Assembly: GCF_900105325.1 (NCBI RefSeq) | Contig: NZ_FNSU01000003.1 | Coordinates: forward strand, 186,001 to 250,000 | Length of the DNA stretch: 64,000 bases | Origin: Pseudomonas marginalis | Lineage (GTDB): Bacteria; Pseudomonadota; Gammaproteobacteria; Pseudomonadales; Pseudomonadaceae | Reading direction: 5' to 3' | Shown here: piece after piece, positions 59,688-64,000 of the stretch | Layout: each line of letters begins with the position of its first letter | Position numbering within the stretch: the first letter of the stretch is position 1 | Made by a program: the position numbers and the translations under genes | The notes under the pieces: model-generated | Told to the model about the DNA's origin: nothing | What the model saw: the letters and a program-made list of their open reading frames with translations, nothing else | Database searches by the model: none

Positions 59688-60836
59688 TTAATCAGCGGAG
59701 AACTTGAAGACGGTGTTCTGGGTATACGTCTGCCCCGGATTCAAACGGGTCGAGGCAAACGTCGGCTGGTTAGGCGCATCCGGAAAGTGCTGGGTCTCCA
59801 AGGTGAAACCACTCCAGTGCAGGTAGGTCTTGCCACCTTTGCCCTTCACCGAACCATCCAGGAAGTTGCTGGTATAGAACTGCACGCCCGGTTCGCTGGT
59901 GTAGAGCTGCAAGCGCCGGCCTGACGCCGGGTCGTGCACCTCGGCGGCGAGTTGCTTGACGTCGCCCTTGGTGTCCAGCGCCCAGTTGAAGTCAAACCCG
60001 CCCTGTTTCGGCTCGGCAAATTTGAGCTGCGGGTGATCTTCCTTGATGTGCTGGCCGATCGGGGTGGGCTTGAGGAAGTCCATCGGCGTGCCCTTGACCG
60101 GTGCCAGTTCGCCGGTAGGAATCAAGGTGGCATTCACCGGGGTGTAATGGCTGGCATGCAACGTAGTGACGTGCTTGAGGATGTCGCCGTTACCCGCACC
60201 GGCCAGGTTGAAGTAGCTGTGGTTGGTGAGGTTGAGTACCGTCGGCTTGTCAGTGGTGGCCTTGTAGTCGATGTGCAGTTCGTTCCTGTCGTTGAGGCGA
60301 TAGGTGACTTCGGTTTTCAAATTACCGGGAAAGCCCATCTCGCCGTCCTTGGACAGGTAGCTCAGCTTCACGCCGACCGAATCCTTGTCCTTGACCGGCT
60401 CGGCCTTCCACACCTGCTTGTCGAAGCCCTGGGCGCCGCCATGCAGTGAGTTGGGGCCGTCGTTGAGCGGCACCTGGAAGCGCTTGCCGTCGAGTTCAAA
60501 GGCGCCGCCGGCCAGGCGATTGCCGAAGCGGCCAATGGTTGCGCCGAAAAACGCCGTACCGCTTTGATAGCCTTGCACGTCGTCAAAGCCCAGCACCACG
60601 TCGTCGACCTTGCCGTTTTTGTCCGGCACTTTCAGCGATTGCAACACGCCGCCGTAGGTGATCACCGTGGCTTGCATGCCGTGGCTGTTGCGCAGGATGT
60701 ACTGTTCGACAGCGGTGCCGTCGTTGGTTTTACCGAAAGGTTTTTGCTCGCTGCTCAGGCCGGCCGCCTGGGCGCCGCCGCTGGCGATCATCATGGACAG
60801 CGCCAGGCCGGACAGCAGGTATCGAGGGTGCTTCAT
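59688..60836 (-). CDS. galM: Aldose 1-epimerase (mutarotase), secreted form
   Basis: 382 residues with signal peptide MKHPRYLLSGLALSMMIASGGAQAAG, so it acts in the periplasm. GalM motifs: GRFGNRLAGGAFELDGKRFQVPLNDGPNSLHGG, VLNLTNHSYFNLAG (catalytic His) and GFTLETQHFPDAPNQP (catalytic Glu). It would interconvert arabinose (or galactose) anomers for uptake or for the dehydrogenase. It is divergent from the SDR gene with a shared candidate operator between. Confidence 0.94.
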   Translation of the reverse strand: MKHPRYLLSGLALSMMIASGGAQAAGLSSEQKPFGKTNDGTAVEQYILRNSHGMQATVITYGGVLQSLKVPDKNGKVDDVVLGFDDVQGYQSGTAFFGATIGRFGNRLAGGAFELDGKRFQVPLNDGPNSLHGGAQGFDKQVWKAEPVKDKDSVGVKLSYLSKDGEMGFPGNLKTEVTYRLNDRNELHIDYKATTDKPTVLNLTNHSYFNLAGAGNGDILKHVTTLHASHYTPVNATLIPTGELAPVKGTPMDFLKPTPIGQHIKEDHPQLKFAEPKQGGFDFNWALDTKGDVKQLAAEVHDPASGRRLQLYTSEPGVQFYTSNFLDGSVKGKGGKTYLHWSGFTLETQHFPDAPNQPTFASTRLNPGQTYTQNTVFKFSAD

Positions 60837-60868
60837 GGTCGAACTTCCTTTTGTTGTTTTGAGTGGAA

Positions 60869-60883
60869 TAGTTCTACTAATAG
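60869..60883. promoter_or_regulatory. Candidate GntR operator between galM and the SDR gene
   Basis: TAGTTCTACTAATAG, which matches TAGTCCTACTATATAG at 49001. It lies 32 bp before galM and 90 bp before the SDR start. It is probably bound by the arabinose-region GntR protein. Confidence 0.5.
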
Positions 60884-60972
60884 CGATATTTTGTCGGTTG
60901 GACAGCGAATTTATAGCCTTTAAAGCCGATTTCGTAAAATAAAATAAGACTAATTGATCGAGGCATCCTTTT

Positions 60973-61740
60973 ATGAGTACTGAACACGCCGTTTATCCCG
61001 ACCTCAAGGGCAAGACCGTATTGATTTCCGGGGGCGCCTCGGGGATCGGCGAATTCATGGTGCGGGCCTTCGCCGCGCAGGGTGCCAGGGTCGGGTTTGT
61101 GGACCGCGCGCAAAGCCAGGGCGAACGCCTGGCGGCGCTGTTGAGTTCCCAGGGGCATGCCGTGGAGTTCGTGTGCTGCGACATCACCGATGAAATCGCC
61201 TACAAAGCGGCCATAGGGCGCTTCGAGCATTCCCTGGGGCCGATCAGCGTACTGGTGAACAACGCCGCCAATGACGTGCGCCACACCCTGGAAGAAGTCG
61301 ACTCGGAAACCTTCGACAAGCTGATCTCAGTCAACCTCAAACACGCCTTCTTTGCCGCCAAGGCCGTGGTGCCGATGATGAAACGCGCCGGCAGCGGCTC
61401 GATCATCAACCTCGGCTCCGTCGGCTGGATGATGGCCTCCGCCGGCTACCCGGTGTACGCCGCCAGCAAGGCCGCCGCCCACGGCATGACCCGCGCGCTG
61501 GCACGGGAGCTGGGGCCGAACCGTATCCGTGTGAACACGCTGGTGCCCGGTTGGGTGATGACCGAAAAACAGCTGTCCATGTGGGTGGATGACGCCGCCA
61601 AGGAACTGATCAGCCGCAGCCAGTGCCTGCCCGGCAGCGTACTGCCGGAACACATCGCCAATATGGCGCTGTTTCTTGCTTCCGATGCCTCGGCGATGTG
61701 TTCGGCGCAGAACTTTATTGTGGATGGCGGCTGGGTCTGA
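60973..61740 (+). CDS. SDR-family sugar dehydrogenase (probable L-arabinose 1-dehydrogenase)
   Basis: 255-residue classical short-chain dehydrogenase: NAD site ISGGASGIGEFMVRAFA, NNAAND, catalytic Ser in NLGSVGWMMAS, YAASKAA (Tyr-x-x-x-Lys), NRIRVNTLVPGWVMT and C-terminal FIVDGGWV. Its place beside galM and the arabinose operon suggests it oxidises arabinose (or galactose/xylose) at C1 to the lactone. The pathway otherwise lacks this step. The exact sugar is inferred. Confidence 0.87.
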   Translation: MSTEHAVYPDLKGKTVLISGGASGIGEFMVRAFAAQGARVGFVDRAQSQGERLAALLSSQGHAVEFVCCDITDEIAYKAAIGRFEHSLGPISVLVNNAANDVRHTLEEVDSETFDKLISVNLKHAFFAAKAVVPMMKRAGSGSIINLGSVGWMMASAGYPVYAASKAAAHGMTRALARELGPNRIRVNTLVPGWVMTEKQLSMWVDDAAKELISRSQCLPGSVLPEHIANMALFLASDASAMCSAQNFIVDGGWV

Positions 61741-61771
61741 GCCTGACTCAATCCTTCATGCAACCCAGGCC

Positions 61772-61864
61772 AATGTGGGAGGGGGCTTGCCCCCGATAGC
61801 AGTCTTTCAGTAATACATCTGCTGACTGACACACCGCTATCGGGGGCAAGCCCCCTCCCACATT
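61772..61864. repeat. BIME between SDR and GST genes
   Basis: AATGTGGGAGGGGGCTTGCC and its complement close a perfect inverted REP pair (inner CCCCGATAGC against GCTATCGGGG). It lies between the convergent genes and can act as a two-way stop. Confidence 0.87.
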
Positions 61865-61877
61865 TGAACTGCGGTGC

Positions 61878-62474
61878 TTAGGCGATGGGGTAACGCTTGA
61901 ACGCCGGATGCTGCTCCAGCCTTTCGGCATGCCGTTGCAGGTTGGGAAATGCATCCGCCTTGACCACCGATGCCACGGTGAACTGGCTGAACGACCACGC
62001 CACCGCCGCCGTAATCGACGCCTGGGTCAGTGCTTCGCTGTCGCCCAGCTGCTTCTCCAGCAATCCATAGGCCGCGAGCAATTGGCCGGTCACGCGCTCA
62101 AGCCACGGTGCATGCAGTTTCTCGGCCGGGCGCAGGTTGTGTTCATAGACGATCTGCACGCTCTTCTCACAGGCTGCCAGCGCCAGTCCCAGAACGTGCA
62201 AGTCCTTGGCAAGTGCCGCAGGATGCTGGGGCAACAGCTTCCTGTCAGCCGGGGCCAGGGTTTCGAGGTACTCCAGGATCAGGCTGGAGTCCATCAATAC
62301 CGTGCCGTCGTCCAGCACCAGGGTAGGGGCCTTGACCACCGGATTGATCTGCGCAAATTCGTCGAAGGTGCGGAACACGGACAAGGGTTCATGCACGAAA
62401 TCCACCCCGTACAGGTCCAGGGAAATGGCCACGCGGCGCACGTAGGGCGAGTCCAGCATGCCGATCAGTTTCAT
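61878..62474 (-). CDS. Glutathione S-transferase family protein
   Basis: 198 residues. Thioredoxin-like N-domain: MKLIGMLDSPYVRRVAISLDLYGVDFVHEPLSVF, with TLVLDDGTVLMDSSLILEYLE as glutathione site. A helical C-domain follows. Ser 9 in the SPYVRR motif is the likely catalytic residue. GGAGG lies 5 bases before ATG 62474. Confidence 0.92.
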   Translation of the reverse strand: MKLIGMLDSPYVRRVAISLDLYGVDFVHEPLSVFRTFDEFAQINPVVKAPTLVLDDGTVLMDSSLILEYLETLAPADRKLLPQHPAALAKDLHVLGLALAACEKSVQIVYEHNLRPAEKLHAPWLERVTGQLLAAYGLLEKQLGDSEALTQASITAAVAWSFSQFTVASVVKADAFPNLQRHAERLEQHPAFKRYPIA

Positions 62475-62511
62475 GAAGCCTCCATTGCTATCAGGGTGAC
62501 GAGCCAAGAGA

Positions 62512-63024
62512 TTAAGGGCACTCGGTCGCCCGGCGCAATTGTTGATACGCCTGCACCAACTGCTCCAGGCTGAACGCCAGGTTGCGTCCGCTGGGATTGG
62601 GCAGCACCCACACTGACGCGCCGCCCAACACTTTTGGCTGCAAGCCCCAGGCGATCTCGCGTTGGCCGCTCAACGCGCTGTAGCCGGGCTTGCCCATGAA
62701 CGCCACGAAGCGCGGCGCGCAGTGGCGGATCTTGTGTTCGAAGTTCGTCGCGGCCTGTGTGAACTCATGCCGTGCCAATTCGCCCGCGCTGGCCGTGGGA
62801 CGATCCACCAACGTGGTCAGGCCGCAGTGGTAGTGCAGCAGCATACGCCCGTGTTCGGGGCGGATTTCATGGGGCGTGAAGCCGGCCAGGTGCAGGGTGC
62901 GCCAGAAGCGGTTGCTGCGGTTGGCGAAATGCAGGCCGAGGGCGGCGGAACCCTTGCCGGGGTTGATGCCGCAGAACACGACCTTCAGGTGATTGGCGAG
63001 GATATCTTCGAGTCTGTCGGCCAT
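62512..63024 (-). CDS. mug: G/U mismatch-specific DNA glycosylase
   Basis: 170 residues from ATG 63024, close to E. coli Mug (168). MADRLEDILANHLKVVFCGINPGKGSAALGLHFANRSNRFWRTLHLAGF aligns with the Mug N-terminus, GLTTLVDRPTASAGE and VLPNPSGRNLAFSLEQLVQAYQQL with the rest. The GINPG motif is the Mug active-site loop (with Asn). It removes uracil or ethenocytosine opposite G. A longer start at 63078 would add 18 residues; neither has a strong ribosome site. Confidence 0.92.
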   Translation of the reverse strand: MADRLEDILANHLKVVFCGINPGKGSAALGLHFANRSNRFWRTLHLAGFTPHEIRPEHGRMLLHYHCGLTTLVDRPTASAGELARHEFTQAATNFEHKIRHCAPRFVAFMGKPGYSALSGQREIAWGLQPKVLGGASVWVLPNPSGRNLAFSLEQLVQAYQQLRRATECP

Positions 63025-63103
63025 GTGGGGGTATCTGAATGTGAGCCAATCGGTAAGATGCGCTTTGAATTCATCCATCCCAAGCGCCTCAGGAGCAGTG
63101 AGC

Positions 63104-63940
63104 ATGACCGATTCATCCAGCTATGTCCCACCCAAGGTCTGGACCTGGGACGCCGAAAGTGGCGGCACCTTCGCCAGCATCAACCGGCCCATCGCCGGCG
63201 CTACCCATGAAAAGCAATTGCCGGTCGGTAAGCATCCGCTGCAGCTGTATTCCCTGGCTACGCCCAACGGGCAGAAGGTCACCATCCTGCTCGAGGAACT
63301 GCTGGCCCTGGGGCACAGCGGCGCGGAATACGACGCCTGGCTGATCAAGATCGGCGACGGCGACCAGTTCGGCAGCGGCTTTGTCGGGGTCAACCCGAAC
63401 TCGAAGATCCCGGCCTTGATGGACCACAGCGGCGCCCAGCCGATTCGCGTGTTCGAGTCCGGCGCGATCCTGCAGTACCTGGCCGAGAAGTTCGGCGCCT
63501 TTTTCCCCACCGAGCCTGGGGCCCGTGCGGAATGCCTGTCGTGGTTGTTCTGGCAGATGGGCAGCGCACCGTACCTGGGCGGCGGCTTCGGGCATTTCTA
63601 TGCCTATGCGCCGAGCAAGATGGAATACCCGATCAACCGCTTTGCCATGGAAACCAAGCGCCAGCTGGATGTGCTGGACCAGCGCCTGGCCGTGAGCGAA
63701 TACATCGCCGGGGATGAATACACCATCGCCGATATCGCCATCTGGCCGTGGTACGGCGGGTTGGTCAAAGGCCGCTTGTATGGGGCGGCGGAGTTTCTCT
63801 CGGTGCACGAGTACAAGCACGTACAGCGCTGGGCGGACGCGATTGAGGCGCGGCCGGCGGTGCAGCGTGGGCGGCGGGTGAATCGGGTGTCGGGCGAGGA
63901 ACAGTTGCCCGAACGCCATGATGCAAGTGACCTGGACTGA
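63104..63940 (+). CDS. yghU: YghU-type glutathione S-transferase (disulfide reductase)
   Basis: 278 residues: VPPKVWTWDAESGGTFASINRPIAGATHEKQLPVGKHPLQLYSLATPNGQKVTILLEELL, then GFVGVNPNSKIPALMD and IRVFESGAILQYLAEKFG, all YghU/Nu-class features. The long N-terminus before the thioredoxin fold is typical. Relatives bind two glutathiones and reduce disulfides. AGGAG lies 8 bases before ATG. Confidence 0.93.
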   Translation: MTDSSSYVPPKVWTWDAESGGTFASINRPIAGATHEKQLPVGKHPLQLYSLATPNGQKVTILLEELLALGHSGAEYDAWLIKIGDGDQFGSGFVGVNPNSKIPALMDHSGAQPIRVFESGAILQYLAEKFGAFFPTEPGARAECLSWLFWQMGSAPYLGGGFGHFYAYAPSKMEYPINRFAMETKRQLDVLDQRLAVSEYIAGDEYTIADIAIWPWYGGLVKGRLYGAAEFLSVHEYKHVQRWADAIEARPAVQRGRRVNRVSGEEQLPERHDASDLD

Positions 63941-63945
63941 TTCGC

Positions 63946-63975
63946 TGATCGTTCCCACGCGCGTGGGAACGATCA
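63946..63975. other. Perfect 30-bp palindrome after yghU
   Basis: TGATCGTTCCCACGC and its exact complement abut with no loop (63946-63975). It lies 6 bp past the yghU stop. No T-tract follows. This sequence is a familiar repeated palindrome of Pseudomonas intergenic DNA; it may act as a terminator. Confidence 0.7.
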
Positions 63976-64000
63976 CTGATCTTCGATTTACTTGTAGCGC

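Noticed and set aside
63946..63975. tRNA or attachment site at the palindrome after yghU
   Set aside because: It is a loop-less perfect palindrome with no tRNA-like arms and no integrase gene in the window.

Overview
The window is chromosomal DNA of a Pseudomonas, most likely of the P. fluorescens group. The evidence is high GC, typical Pseudomonas REP/BIME hairpins (GTGGGAGGGGG-type and GAGCGGGCTTGCCCCGC-type) between most transcription units, a near-identical XenA, and accessory catabolic operons of the kind seen in soil pseudomonads. It holds about 60 protein genes. No rRNA, tRNA or CRISPR was seen.
1-16.3 kb is a methylated-amine region. It holds the 3' end of an FMN-binding glutamate-synthase-like gene (probably N-methylglutamate synthase), an ammonium transporter broken by a one-base frameshift, and a nine-gene minus-strand operon: dmmA-dmmB-dmmC-dmmD-purU-tmm-tdm-permease-folD. 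Together these would oxidise trimethylamine to TMAO, dimethylamine and methylamine and pass the formaldehyde through tetrahydrofolate to formate. A divergent histidine kinase, NarL-type regulator and PAS-PAS protein probably control it.
16.6-27.3 kb is an uncharacterised catabolic regulon. It has a polyamine/opine-type ABC importer, an accessory RibBA, a DUF1330 protein, a Nudix hydrolase, an FCD-GntR regulator, a flavin reductase, an aldehyde dehydrogenase, an alpha/beta hydrolase and a DUF1185 protein. Three promoters share a TGGTATACCA-type palindrome. The substrate is unknown, and the oxygenase that the flavin reductase should serve is not in the window. This is the best candidate for an undescribed system.
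27.5-35.8 kb is an L-threonate (four-carbon acid sugar) operon, ltnD-otnK-otnC-permease-otnI, with a DeoR regulator and a dCache chemoreceptor. 35.9-40.6 kb is a more AT-rich accessory stretch: a bestrophin, a winged-helix protein overlapping a diguanylate cyclase (this pair is flanked by imperfect direct repeats), a Fic toxin-antitoxin pair with a shifted toxin start, and a phosphoesterase. 40.6-46.4 kb has an ArsR/XenA divergent pair around a perfect operator, a TonB siderophore receptor and two orphan lipoproteins.
46.4-61.7 kb is an L-arabinose regulon: GntR, aldonate dehydratase, MFS transporter, GguC/AraD1 protein, 2-oxoglutarate-semialdehyde dehydrogenase, lactonase, AraFGH, GalM and an SDR dehydrogenase. 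It is a complete non-phosphorylating route from arabinose to 2-oxoglutarate. Behind araH lies a four-copy ~205-bp tandem array that copies the araH tail, then an ISL3-family IS that has landed in the T-tract of the galM terminator. The last 2 kb hold a GST, Mug and a YghU-type GST.
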